Assembly (NCBI GenBank): GCA_023251135.1
Contig: JAHEZJ010000006.1
Span: 62,001 to 126,000, forward strand
Reading direction: 5' to 3'
Origin: Flavobacterium sp.
GTDB taxonomy: Bacteria > Bacteroidota > Bacteroidia > Flavobacteriales > Flavobacteriaceae
DNA: 64,000 nt
Shown: piece by piece, positions 9,312 through 17,226 of the stretch
How positions within the stretch are numbered: position 1 is the first letter of the stretch
Layout of the letters: each line of letters begins with the position of its first letter
Translations under genes and position numbers: made by a program
Notes under the pieces: model-generated
Seen by the model: only the letters and a program-made list of their open reading frames with translations
Told to the model about the DNA's origin: nothing
Databases searched by the model: none

Positions 9312-9962
9312 ATGAAAAAAATTATATTAGGTGCCATCACTTTGTTTTTAGCGCAAAATCTTTCGGCACAAAGCCTGAACAAAATGCAATGGTTTAACGA
9401 ACCGGAAAAATGGGAAATTAAAAACAATGCTTTGATCATGAATGTCACAGCAAATAGTGATTATTGGCGCATTTCGCATTATGGTTTTACCGTTGACGAC
9501 GCACCGTTTTATTATGCGACCTACGGAGGAGAATTTGAAGCCAAAGTAAAGTTAACCGGCAATTATATCGCCCGTTTTGACCAGATGGGGCTTATGCTTC
9601 GTATAGATGAAAAAAATTACATCAAAACCGGAGTTGAATTTGTAGATGGGAAATTTAATATCAGCACCGTTGTCACACACGATAAAAGTGACTGGAGCGT
9701 GACCACTTTAGAGAAAGCACCACCATTTGTATGGATAAAAGTGGTGAGAAGATTGGACGCTGTCGAAGTCTTCTTCTCGTATGATGATAAAAACTATATT
9801 TTGACCAGAAATGCGCCTTTGCAGGACAACACTCCGGTTATGGTAGGCCTGATGGCAGCATCACCTGACGGAAAAGGTTTTGAGGCCAAATTCGAAAATT
9901 TTAAAGTAACCCATTTACCGGACCAACGCAGACTGGAATGGCTTAAAAACCACAAGGAATAG
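9312..9962 (+). CDS. Exported DUF1349 (concanavalin A-like) protein
   Basis: 216 residues with a signal peptide (MKKIILGAITLFLAQNLSAQ). The rest matches the DUF1349 jelly-roll fold: W-rich start (MQWFNEPEKWEI), YWRISHYGF, a central DQMGLMLRIDEKNYIKTGVEFVDG strip and a VMVGLMAASPDGKGFEAKFENF end. Family members bind or process sugars and often sit next to glycosidases. It follows the GH3 enzyme by 150 bp beyond a terminator, so it probably has its own promoter. The sugar ligand is unknown. Confidence 0.82.
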   Translation: MKKIILGAITLFLAQNLSAQSLNKMQWFNEPEKWEIKNNALIMNVTANSDYWRISHYGFTVDDAPFYYATYGGEFEAKVKLTGNYIARFDQMGLMLRIDEKNYIKTGVEFVDGKFNISTVVTHDKSDWSVTTLEKAPPFVWIKVVRRLDAVEVFFSYDDKNYILTRNAPLQDNTPVMVGLMAASPDGKGFEAKFENFKVTHLPDQRRLEWLKNHKE

Positions 9963-10187
9963 TAGCGCTAAAAACCAATTTTCTAAGAGTTCAAATCCCA
10001 AATTTCAGCTGGAAATGAAGGAAGAAAGGATTTTTCTTACCTTCTTAAGATTTACTGTAATTATTGTAACAAATAACCAGTCTTTCTTTAGGATTACAAG
10101 GTCCAATCCGCCAGCCTGTTAGGGAAATATCGCTATTTTAGCTTCCACCAAAAAATTATCTAACCTTTTAACAACCAAAACTATTTT

Positions 10188-11324
10188 ATGAATTCAAGTT
10201 CAATGGAAATTAAACCCAAAAAACATTATGAAATTTTAGACGGCTTACGTGGGGTAGCCGCAATTTTAGTCGTTATTTTTCACGCCTTTGAAGCTTTTAA
10301 TGAAGGAAGCCGATTTAAACAGCTTATGAATCATGGTTATCTGGCTGTCGATTTCTTTTTTCTTTTATCAGGATTTGTGGTAGCCTATGCCTACGACGAT
10401 CGCTGGGAGAAAATGTCGCAATGGGAATTTTACAAACGACGTTTAATCCGCCTACAGCCCATGGTTATTATGGGAATGGTCATTGGAGCACTGCTGTATT
10501 ACCTTCAGGCCTCGAATGTTGCTTTTCCTCAAATTGCCACAATGCCAGTCTGGAAACTAATTTTGGTGATGCTGGCCGGTTTTGTACTGATACCGCTTCC
10601 GCCATCAATGGAAATTAGAGGCTGGGGCGAAACGTTTCCACTTAACGGGCCGGCATGGTCTCTTTTCTTCGAATATATTGCCAATATCCTGTATGCGTTA
10701 TTCTTCCGTAAATTTTCAAATAAAGTGCTGGGCTTTTTAGTGTTGGTTTTTGCCGGAATGCTCGTTCATTATACTGTATTTGGCCCTAAAGGGGATGTTA
10801 TTGGCGGTTGGTCCCTAACGATGCAGGAATTGTATGTTGGATTTACCCGCTTGTTGTATCCTTTCTTTGCAGGAGTTTTACTTTCCCGTTTGGGAAAACT
10901 GATTCATGTCAAAGGAGCCTTTTGGATTTGCAGCGTTTTGATTATCATTATTTTCAGCATTCCAAGGCTTGGTGATGAAAACAGTTTGTGGATGAATGGT
11001 TTGTATGAGTCGGTTTGTATCATCCTATTGTTTCCGTTAATCGTGGCTATAGGAGCGGGAGGAGAGATCAAGAATCCGTTATCGCTTAAAATTTGCAAGG
11101 CTTTGGGAGACATTTCATATCCAATTTACATTATACACTATCCATTAATTTATTGCTATATGGCTTGGGTATTCGAAAACAAAATCCCGTTAAAGGATGG
11201 CTATGTGGTTGGAATTGGTGTTTTAATTTCGAGCATTGCAATAGCTTACCTGTGCCTGAAATTTTATGACGAACCTGTTCGCAACTGGCTTCAGAATAAG
11301 TTTCAAAAAAGAAAAGTTTCTTAG
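10188..11324 (+). CDS. Membrane acyltransferase family 3 (OafA/YrhL-like)
   Basis: 378 residues with about ten hydrophobic helices. The start YEILDGLRGVAAILVVIFHA carries the family R/H motif (R near residue 20, catalytic-type His near 30), and FFFLLSGFVVAYAY and the RLIRLQP stretch are typical of acyltransferase-3 proteins. These integral membrane enzymes transfer acetyl or other acyl groups to sugars of surface polysaccharides, lipids or antibiotics. ATG at 10188 is used; a second ATG five codons later is also possible. It stands alone between a DUF1349 gene and a terminator; the acceptor cannot be inferred. Confidence 0.88.
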   Translation: MNSSSMEIKPKKHYEILDGLRGVAAILVVIFHAFEAFNEGSRFKQLMNHGYLAVDFFFLLSGFVVAYAYDDRWEKMSQWEFYKRRLIRLQPMVIMGMVIGALLYYLQASNVAFPQIATMPVWKLILVMLAGFVLIPLPPSMEIRGWGETFPLNGPAWSLFFEYIANILYALFFRKFSNKVLGFLVLVFAGMLVHYTVFGPKGDVIGGWSLTMQELYVGFTRLLYPFFAGVLLSRLGKLIHVKGAFWICSVLIIIIFSIPRLGDENSLWMNGLYESVCIILLFPLIVAIGAGGEIKNPLSLKICKALGDISYPIYIIHYPLIYCYMAWVFENKIPLKDGYVVGIGVLISSIAIAYLCLKFYDEPVRNWLQNKFQKRKVS

Positions 11325-11329
11325 AAAGA

Positions 11330-11369
11330 GGTTCAAAGGGGCAAAGGTTCAAAGGGACAAAGGGTCTCT
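11330..11369. repeat. Low-complexity GGTTCAAAGGGGCAAAGG mini-repeat
   Basis: Imperfect repeats of GGTTCAAAGGG(G/A)CAAAG lie directly after the acyltransferase stop; a reverse-complement version (CCTTTGTCCCTTTGAACC) lies at about 11475-11507. Similar strings follow the stop codons at 20049, 27693 and 51208. Confidence 0.5.
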
Positions 11370-11405
11370 CTCTTTGAACCTTTTTCTAAAAACTCCTAAT
11401 AAATC

Positions 11406-11443
11406 AAAAAGGGATGAAAACAGTACTGTTTTCATCCCTTTTT
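11406..11443. terminator. Perfect palindromic bidirectional terminator
   Basis: A 38-bp perfect palindrome centred on AGTACT (arm AAAAAGGGATGAAAACAGT) with A- and T-runs on its two sides. It lies between the convergent acyltransferase and flavin oxidoreductase genes and fits a two-way terminator. Confidence 0.8.
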
Positions 11444-11512
11444 TTATTTAGGTTTAAAGTGACAAAAGTTTTGCCTTTGTCCCTTTGAACCTCTGAGCCT
11501 TTGTCCCTAAAA

Positions 11513-12619
11513 TTATTCTAAAACCAATTGTCCTAAAGCTTCTTTGCTAAAACCTTTTAATTGATCCGTATGTCCTGCTTTGATTTTGGCCACCCAGTTT
11601 GGGTCAGATAAAAGAGGTCTTCCCACAGCAACCAAATCAAAATCGCCTCTGTCGAAACGTCTGTTTAATTCTTCCAGAGAAGTTGGTTCAGAACTTTCTC
11701 CTGCAAAAGCACCAAAGAAATCACTTGAAAGTCCAACAGAGCCTACTGTAATAGTTGGTGCCCCGGTAACTTTTTTAGCCCAGCCTGCAAAATTCAAGTC
11801 AGATTCTTCAAATTCTGGTTCCCAGAAACGACGTTGCGAACAGTGTAAAATATCTACTCCGGCATCCACTATAGGGGTAAGCCAGGCTTCTAATTCTTGC
11901 GGATTTTTAGCCAGTTTATAATTGTAATCAGAAGGTTTAAATTGAGAAAATCTCATAATCACAGCAAAATCATTGCCTACTTGTCTTCTGATTTCTTTTA
12001 CCACTTCAATAGCAAAGCGGCTGCGTTCCGGTAGTGTTTTTCCACCGTAAAGATCAGTACGCAAATTGGTTTCGGCTCTGAAAAACTGGTCAATTAAATA
12101 ACCGTGTGCCCCGTGAATTTCGATGGTATCAAAACCAAGTCTTTTGGCGTCGGCAGCTGCTTTTCCGAAAGCAATAATAGTATCTTCAATGTCTTTTTCC
12201 GACATGGTGTTTCCGTTGCTAAAATCAGGTCGGTTTAAGCCTGACGGACCTTCAAAAGGTGTAGGAGGAACCCAGCCTGAATGATGATTGTCCATAATTC
12301 CCATATGCCAGATTTGCGGTCCCATCTGACCACCGGCCGTATGTACTTCTTCGATTACTTTTTTCCATCCGTTTAAGGCTTCATCGCCATAAAAATGAGG
12401 AACATTTGCATCGTTTGAAGACGAAGGTCTGTCAATAACAGTTCCTTCGGATAATATTAATCCAACTTCACCTTCAGCTCTTTTTTGGTAGTAAGAAGCT
12501 ACTTCGTCAGTTGGAACTCCGTTTGGAGAAAAGGAGCGCGTCATAGGCGCCATTACGATTCGGTTTTTAAGATTTAACGTTTTTAAGTTAAATGGCGAAA
12601 ACAGGTTGTTTGTACTCAT
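11513..12619 (-). CDS. Old yellow enzyme family NADH:flavin oxidoreductase
   Basis: 368 residues forming an FMN-binding TIM barrel. Visible family elements are the start LKNRIVMAPMTRSF, the active-site IEIHGAHGYLIDQF, the LYGGKTLPERSRFA FMN loop and the VAVGRPLLSDPNW phosphate-binding end. NemA-like enzymes reduce activated alkenes, N-ethylmaleimide and nitro compounds with NAD(P)H. The gene lies 6 bp downstream of an ArsR-type repressor in the same direction, so both form one operon induced when the repressor is released, probably by electrophiles. The natural substrate is unknown. Confidence 0.92.
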   Translation of the reverse strand: MSTNNLFSPFNLKTLNLKNRIVMAPMTRSFSPNGVPTDEVASYYQKRAEGEVGLILSEGTVIDRPSSSNDANVPHFYGDEALNGWKKVIEEVHTAGGQMGPQIWHMGIMDNHHSGWVPPTPFEGPSGLNRPDFSNGNTMSEKDIEDTIIAFGKAAADAKRLGFDTIEIHGAHGYLIDQFFRAETNLRTDLYGGKTLPERSRFAIEVVKEIRRQVGNDFAVIMRFSQFKPSDYNYKLAKNPQELEAWLTPIVDAGVDILHCSQRRFWEPEFEESDLNFAGWAKKVTGAPTITVGSVGLSSDFFGAFAGESSEPTSLEELNRRFDRGDFDLVAVGRPLLSDPNWVAKIKAGHTDQLKGFSKEALGQLVLE

Positions 12620-12625
12620 AGTAAT

Positions 12626-12928
12626 TTACAAATTAGATTGAATTAATTTACTGAGTGCTTCAAAGGCACCTTCGTTGCGTTTATAATAAGTCCATTGCCC
12701 AACGCGTTTGGCCTCGATAAAACCGGCGCGCTGTAAAATAGACAGGTATTCGGATACTGTGGATTGGGTTAGTCCGGCTTTGGCCTGTATTTGGCCCACA
12801 CAAACTCCATGTTCAAATCCGGAGTGCTGGAGCTGATCCGGAAAGTTAATTTCGGGCTCTTTTAGCCATTCCAGCATTTGTAATCTGGACTTGTTTGACA
12901 ATGCTTTAAAAATTTCTATCGCTTCCAT
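12626..12928 (-). CDS. ArsR-family winged-helix repressor
   Basis: 100 residues: IFKALSNKSRLQMLEWL start, recognition helix AGLTQSTVSEYLSILQRAGFI and a wing (WTYYKRNEG). This is the ArsR/SmtB fold. It lacks the CxCxxC metal site of arsenic regulators; a single cysteine (HGVCVGQ) could act in thiol sensing, which is inference. It is first in an operon with an old yellow enzyme. A TATATTTG box and an ATATCG...CGATAT inverted repeat lie immediately upstream, so it very likely represses itself and the enzyme gene. Confidence 0.88.
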   Translation of the reverse strand: MEAIEIFKALSNKSRLQMLEWLKEPEINFPDQLQHSGFEHGVCVGQIQAKAGLTQSTVSEYLSILQRAGFIEAKRVGQWTYYKRNEGAFEALSKLIQSNL

Positions 12929-12932
12929 GGAG

Positions 12933-12957
12933 CAAATATATCGACTTTTCCCGATAT
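12933..12957 (-). promoter_or_regulatory. Promoter overlapped by ArsR-type operator
   Basis: On the minus strand a perfect -7 box TATATTTG (12933-12940) overlaps the inverted repeat ATATCG-N8-CGATAT (12938-12957). The box ends only four bases before the ATG at 12928, so the transcript is probably leaderless. The overlap fits direct repression by the ArsR protein it drives. Confidence 0.6.
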
Positions 12958-13024
12958 GCCAATTTGAAGAAAGTTATTTAGCATAATTTTAAGAACAGGG
13001 GAGGTAATTTGCAGCAGAAGTATT

Positions 13025-13032
13025 TATATTTG
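13025..13032 (+). promoter_or_regulatory. Candidate -7 box upstream of the TlpA-like gene
   Basis: TATATTTG matches TAnnTTTG; the next gene's ATG is at 13151, leaving a leader of about 110 bases. Confidence 0.35.
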
Positions 13033-13150
13033 TTTTTACTTATGATCGTATTTTCTTAGCCCGGGATTGCAGAATTTATAATAGAAGATGTTCAGTGATT
13101 CTTGGGCTTTGGAGAGACTTTTAAAGATAATAACCCCAAATTTATCCATA

Positions 13151-13651
13151 ATGATTATGAAAAAAACACTACTTATTCTAGGTTTCCTATGCTGTGTTGC
13201 CACGAGTTCGAAAGCTCAGGTTGTAGGGACTGATGTTGGAGACATTGCTCCGGAAATTGACTTACCGGATGCAAAAGGAAACAATATTGCACTTTCTTCT
13301 TTAAGAGGAGAGCTTGTTTTAGTTGACTTTTGGGCATCGTGGTGTGGCCCTTGTATCAAGGAGCAGCCTGAATTGCTAAAATTGTACAACACCTATTCCG
13401 GCAAGTTTTCGATTTACAGCGTTTCCATGGACACGAAAAAAGCACTTTGGCTGGGAGCCATTGCCAAACAAAAATTGACATGGACACAGGTGAGTGACTT
13501 AAAATACTGGAGTTCTCCTGCCGCGAGCGATTATATGCTTCAAGCGGTGCCTTTAAACTTTCTGATTGATAAAAACGGAATCATACTGGCAAAAAACATT
13601 CATGGAAATGCGTTGAATGAAATGTTGAAAAGCTTACTTACTGCTCAGTAA
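13151..13651 (+). CDS. Exported TlpA-like thioredoxin-fold protein
   Basis: About 166 residues. I use the ATG at 13151 (or 13157) because it gives a signal peptide (MKKTLLILGFLCCVATSSKAQ); the frame is open further upstream. The body is an AhpC/TlpA thioredoxin fold with PEIDLPDAKGNNIALSSLRG, the redox motif WASWCGPC and the cis-proline region AVPLNFLIDKNG. Such periplasmic proteins reduce disulfides, for instance in cytochrome c maturation, or act as thiol peroxidases. There are no cytochrome genes nearby, so the partner is unknown. Confidence 0.85.
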   Translation: MIMKKTLLILGFLCCVATSSKAQVVGTDVGDIAPEIDLPDAKGNNIALSSLRGELVLVDFWASWCGPCIKEQPELLKLYNTYSGKFSIYSVSMDTKKALWLGAIAKQKLTWTQVSDLKYWSSPAASDYMLQAVPLNFLIDKNGIILAKNIHGNALNEMLKSLLTAQ

Positions 13652-13718
13652 AAATAGAAGCTTTGAGAATAGTATTGTTTGGAGAAAGAATATGCGGAAA
13701 GAATATAAAATGGATTGA

Positions 13719-14198
13719 ATGGAATCAAAGTTAAGTATAGCTGAATTTAGAGCAAGATTAAAAAACAATACTGAAATTGGTTCTTTGAAAATAAAATTCA
13801 GTCCCTTGAGGATATTTCCGAGATTTGGTGAATTAAAGCCTTTTTATGGTCTTTTTGATGATAAAAGTTTTCGTTTGACTATAAACTCGGCAACATCTCC
13901 CACCTGTTTTGTTGTAAAAGGAAGCTACAAAAATGTTGATAACAGACTTAAAGTAGATTATACGATTGAGCCAAATAGTAAAATTCAATTGTTCTGGGTG
14001 AAATATTCACCTCTAGTTGCTATAATTGCAATTAACTTGTTTTTTGTTCTTTTTGCAAAAGGGCTTAGGAGAGCTTCTACTATTGTGAATTTGTTTTTAC
14101 TTTTTACCATTTTCTATTCCAGATGGAAAGAAGAAAGAAAACGGAAGAAATTAGAGAAAAAGTTTCTCAGGATTTTTGAAATTAAAAGAGACTGGTAG
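13719..14198 (+). CDS. Hypothetical protein with two hydrophobic segments
   Basis: 159 residues, not recognised. Residues 1-90 are soluble with beta-type patterning (SLKIKFSPLRIFPRFGELKPF, FRLTINSATSPTCFVVKGSY). Two hydrophobic segments (about 96-112 and 118-134) form a membrane hairpin, followed by a strongly basic tail (WKEERKRKKLEKKF). The soluble N-terminus may act as a cytoplasmic sensor or scaffold domain, but nothing supports a specific role. Single gene with its own terminator at 14215. Confidence 0.6.
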   Translation: MESKLSIAEFRARLKNNTEIGSLKIKFSPLRIFPRFGELKPFYGLFDDKSFRLTINSATSPTCFVVKGSYKNVDNRLKVDYTIEPNSKIQLFWVKYSPLVAIIAINLFFVLFAKGLRRASTIVNLFLLFTIFYSRWKEERKRKKLEKKFLRIFEIKRDW

Positions 14199-14214
14199 TA
14201 CAGTTCTGAAAACG

Positions 14215-14250
14215 AAACCTTTGTCAATTCTATGTTTTGACAAAGGTTTT
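14215..14250 (+). terminator. Terminator after the two-TM hypothetical gene
   Basis: Stem AAACCTTTGTCAA (14215-14227) with TTGACAAAGGTTT (14237-14249), loop of nine bases, then T-rich sequence. Confidence 0.7.
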
Positions 14251-14288
14251 ATTACTTAGATGATGGCTTGAAGCTCAAATGAATTTAC

Positions 14289-14672
14289 TTAATTCAATCT
14301 GTCCTCGTGATTTCGAACTCCGCCAAAATTATTCTTTAACAATTCTCTGACTTGAAATTGTGTTTTGTTTTGGGTGATTTTTTTCCATTCAGTGAAATCA
14401 AAAATATGAATTTCAGTAGCATTTGGATTGGTCACAAAGGAAAGCCTCGCGATCGAGTATTTGTAATACTTTAATTCGTGAGAAATATGGCGGTCGGGGA
14501 CAACGATAAGAATCGTCTCCCATTCCAGGAAATTTTTAGGAACATCTGCTCTTTCAGTCAGCCCAAGGGCTTCAAAAAAGGCAATAATCTTTTGGTCATT
14601 AAGCTTGTCGATTTTCTGATCAACGCGTTTAATGGTGCTAATAAGCTTATTTTCATCTTTAATAACACTCAT
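14289..14672 (-). CDS. Hypothetical cytoplasmic protein, 127 residues
   Basis: Not recognised. No signal peptide or membrane segment. The N-terminal 40 residues are helical and charged (ENKLISTIKRVDQKIDKL); the middle has alternating strands (WETILIVVPDR, ARLSFVTNPNATEIHIFDF). The composition is that of a small globular alpha/beta protein. It is convergent with the preceding hypothetical gene and has no operon partner. Many Bacteroidota carry orphans of this size; no function is proposed. Confidence 0.55.
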   Translation of the reverse strand: MSVIKDENKLISTIKRVDQKIDKLNDQKIIAFFEALGLTERADVPKNFLEWETILIVVPDRHISHELKYYKYSIARLSFVTNPNATEIHIFDFTEWKKITQNKTQFQVRELLKNNFGGVRNHEDRLN

Positions 14673-14818
14673 ATTATTAGCTGTGTTTTACTTTAAGGTT
14701 AATTTCAATATAAAATTACACCAAAACAAAATGATTTGATAAAAGAGAGGCAATAGAATGATTCTAAATTTTAGGGAAAGGCCGTACAAGCTTGTTTGTC
14801 AGAAAGAAAGCGCTCTTT

Positions 14819-16369
14819 TTAGTGATCGGAGAGCATAAGGTCGGTTTTTCTTTTTTTCGATTTATTCATTACAAACAAAAGAAGAGGTAAGGTTACTACA
14901 AAAAACAATCCAACAAGGAAAAAAGCATCGCGATAACTCAACAAAGAAGATTGTCTTAAAACAACATTCTCCATAAGTCGGAGCGCTTTAAATTTAGCCT
15001 CATTATAAGCAAAACCCTCGCTTTGAAAATACCTGATGTAAGCATTTATTCGGTCCATTGCTATGGTATTGTCTGGGGTAACTGTCGATATTAATTCGTT
15101 TCGGTGCGCTGCAAATCGGTGTGCTACATACGTATTGATGATCGAAACACCAAAAGAACCGCCCAGCTGCCGCATCATATTATTCAAAGCTGCACCCTGA
15201 CCAACATCTTTATCGTCTAAAGAAGAGACAGCGAGCATGGTAAGCGGAACAGTAAGTAAAGCCATGCCCAACGCACGAAAAATCAAGGAAGTTGCCACTT
15301 CGGCGGCACTGGTATTTAAAGTCATTCCGGACATTCTCCAGTTGAAATAAATAAACAAAAGAAATCCGGCTGCGATAATAAGTACCGGCGAAACGCCTTT
15401 TTGCAGTAGGGTACCGCACATTTTTAAGGCCAGTAAGGCAAACAGCGCCCCCGGCAATAAAAGCAATCCGGTTTGGTAAGGGGAGAAACTCAATAAACGT
15501 TGCGCGACAACCGGACTGATATAGATGGAAATAAACATACCAAATCCGGTTACAAAAGTCAGGATCGCAGCAATACTTAAAGATTTACTTTTGAGGACCC
15601 GAAGGTTTACTACGGGTTTTTCGACCGTAAGTTCCCAATAAATAAAAAATAGGAGACTTGTGACGGCAATAACAGTGAGAACGATAATATAGCGGGTTTC
15701 AAACCAGTCTTCGACTTCGCCTCTTTCGAGAACTGTTTGTAAAGCCCCAACTCCTATGGCAAGTAAAGCGATGCCCGTCCAGTCGACCTTAGTGATTTCC
15801 GGTTTTACAGGTGGTTCCTGCAGTAAAAAGTAACAGGAGATCATTACGAGAATTCCAATCGGAACATTGATGAGGAAAATCCAGGGCCAATCGTAATTTT
15901 CGGTTATGTAGCCGCCCAGTGTAGGGCCGATAGTGGGACCGATGAAAATTCCGGCTCCAAATAAAGCTCCGGCTGTCGATTGTTTGTCTTTGGGGAAAAG
16001 TTCGAAAACCACAACTTGTGAGATGGATAACAAAGCACCACCACCAATTCCCTGAAAGAACCTGAAAAAAACGAGCATCCAGATGTTAGAGGAATGTCCG
16101 CACATAAAAGAACAGAACGTAAACAAAACAACAGAACCAATATAATAGTTGCGTCGTCCGAGATTGGCGCTTAGAAAGCTTGTAATGGGTATGATAATCA
16201 CATTGGCAATGGCATAAGCAGTTATCACCCATGAGGTATCCTCGAGCGTAGCGCCCAGATTTCCGCTCATGTGCGAAAGCGCAACATTTACAATCGATAT
16301 GTCGATTAATTCCATAATGGCGGCTAATATGACGGTCAGAATGAGCAGTTTTCGATTTAAAGGTGTCAT
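14819..16369 (-). CDS. DHA2-family (EmrB/QacA-type) MFS drug exporter
   Basis: 516 residues with about 14 hydrophobic helices, the length and topology of drug:H+ antiporter-2 proteins. TM1 carries the ELIDISIVNVALSHM motif, followed by DTSWVITAYAIANVIIIP; the antiporter motif GIFIGPTIGPTLGGYI lies in helix 5. It would export hydrophobic drugs or metabolites across the inner membrane; no EmrA-like adaptor or outer-membrane factor lies beside it. It is downstream of a TetR gene in the same direction, with a palindromic operator 13 bp before its ATG, so repression by that TetR protein is very likely. Confidence 0.92.
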   Translation of the reverse strand: MTPLNRKLLILTVILAAIMELIDISIVNVALSHMSGNLGATLEDTSWVITAYAIANVIIIPITSFLSANLGRRNYYIGSVVLFTFCSFMCGHSSNIWMLVFFRFFQGIGGGALLSISQVVVFELFPKDKQSTAGALFGAGIFIGPTIGPTLGGYITENYDWPWIFLINVPIGILVMISCYFLLQEPPVKPEITKVDWTGIALLAIGVGALQTVLERGEVEDWFETRYIIVLTVIAVTSLLFFIYWELTVEKPVVNLRVLKSKSLSIAAILTFVTGFGMFISIYISPVVAQRLLSFSPYQTGLLLLPGALFALLALKMCGTLLQKGVSPVLIIAAGFLLFIYFNWRMSGMTLNTSAAEVATSLIFRALGMALLTVPLTMLAVSSLDDKDVGQGAALNNMMRQLGGSFGVSIINTYVAHRFAAHRNELISTVTPDNTIAMDRINAYIRYFQSEGFAYNEAKFKALRLMENVVLRQSSLLSYRDAFFLVGLFFVVTLPLLLFVMNKSKKRKTDLMLSDH

Positions 16370-16381
16370 AGAAAAATATTT

Positions 16382-16397
16382 TATACCGATCGGTATA
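16382..16397. promoter_or_regulatory. TetR operator before the exporter gene
   Basis: Perfect 16-bp palindrome TATACCGATCGGTATA, 13 bp upstream of the exporter ATG. A 14/16 match lies in the tetR promoter at 17052-17067, which strongly suggests a shared operator. Confidence 0.75.
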
Positions 16398-16434
16398 TTT
16401 TTGATTAAAAAAAAGGACTGTTGTTTTATTGACT

Positions 16435-17025
16435 TTATTCTAAGTCATCGATTATCTTTTTGAGTGAAAGCATAATAGTGGATAAATTAGACAGGTCGCC
16501 CGTTATTTTAGAAATCATAACAGCACCTTCAATAATAGCAATGATGGTTAGGGCGGTTTTCTCCGGATCTATGGATTCCCCTTTAAATTCTCCGGCCGCA
16601 ATACCCTGTTTGATGAAATAGACCAGTTTCTCTTTCCATGCCAGAATTATACTTTCGACCTTTTTTCGAAGCACCGGATGCGTATCGTCAGCTTCGGTGG
16701 CAGTGTTGATGATAGGGCATCCACCCTGAGTGATTCTTAACGCATAATAATTGGAGTAGAGCCTTGGATAAACGAGTAATTTGTCTTTAAAAGTCGTTTG
16801 CTTTTCGATTTCCTGTGTAAAAGCATCCTGAAGTTTTTTTACATTGAATTTAAAAGCGGCCAGAGCTACTTCGTCTTTGTTCTCAAAGTTACCGTAAATG
16901 CTTCCTTTTGTAAGTCCCGTAGCTTCGGTAATATCGCTCATAGAAGTGCCGCTGTACCCTTTCATATTGAAAATAGGAGCAGTTTTTTCTATAATAAATT
17001 GTTTGGTTTTTTCGGCTTTACTCAT
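16435..17025 (-). CDS. TetR/AcrR-family repressor
   Basis: 196 residues from the ATG at 17025, which gives the standard TetR opening (SKAEKTKQFIIEKTAPIFNMKGYSGTSMSDITEATGLTKGSIYGNFENKDEVALAAF). Upstream in-frame residues to 17088 run through the promoter and are rejected. The C-terminal ligand domain (TetR_C type) includes GGCPIINTATEADDTHP, a pattern common in TetR proteins next to exporters or redox enzymes; the Cys could be redox-sensitive. It is transcribed with the DHA2 exporter 65 bp downstream, and matched palindromes sit before both genes, so it controls itself and the pump. Confidence 0.9.
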   Translation of the reverse strand: MSKAEKTKQFIIEKTAPIFNMKGYSGTSMSDITEATGLTKGSIYGNFENKDEVALAAFKFNVKKLQDAFTQEIEKQTTFKDKLLVYPRLYSNYYALRITQGGCPIINTATEADDTHPVLRKKVESIILAWKEKLVYFIKQGIAAGEFKGESIDPEKTALTIIAIIEGAVMISKITGDLSNLSTIMLSLKKIIDDLE

Positions 17026-17045
17026 GAGAATTGAAAATAAGAATA

Positions 17046-17067
17046 CAAATATATACTGATTGGTATA
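17046..17067 (-). promoter_or_regulatory. tetR promoter and overlapping operator
   Basis: The minus-strand -7 box TATATTTG (17046-17053) overlaps the palindrome TATACTGATTGGTATA (17052-17067), a 14/16 match to the operator at 16382. Binding here would block the promoter, giving autorepression. Confidence 0.7.
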
Positions 17068-17127
17068 AAATAACAAACTTTTTTTCATGAAAAATAAATG
17101 TGTGATGGTTGAGATTTCTAGTTTTAA

Positions 17128-17176
17128 CCTGAAACCTGAAACCTGAAACTTGAAACTTGAAACTTGAAACTTGAAA
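17128..17176. repeat. Seven-copy heptamer tandem repeat
   Basis: Three copies of CCTGAAA followed by four of CTTGAAA, 49 bp in all, between the tetR and AraC-type genes. Scattered copies occur at about 18943-18980 and 27995-28015. Copy number may vary between strains. Confidence 0.8.
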
Positions 17177-17214
17177 CAAAAAAAACAACTTCAACAAAGT
17201 TTGTTTGATTTTCA

Positions 17215-17222
17215 TAACTTTG
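17215..17222 (+). promoter_or_regulatory. -7 box of the AraC-type gene, probably leaderless
   Basis: TAACTTTG matches TAnnTTTG and ends four bases before the ATG at 17227, so the message probably begins at or next to the start codon. Confidence 0.5.
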
Positions 17223-17226
17223 CAAC

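Noticed and set aside
16269..16463. Plus-strand frame across the exporter start and operator
   Set aside because: It runs through an operator and the ends of two opposite genes; no family features.
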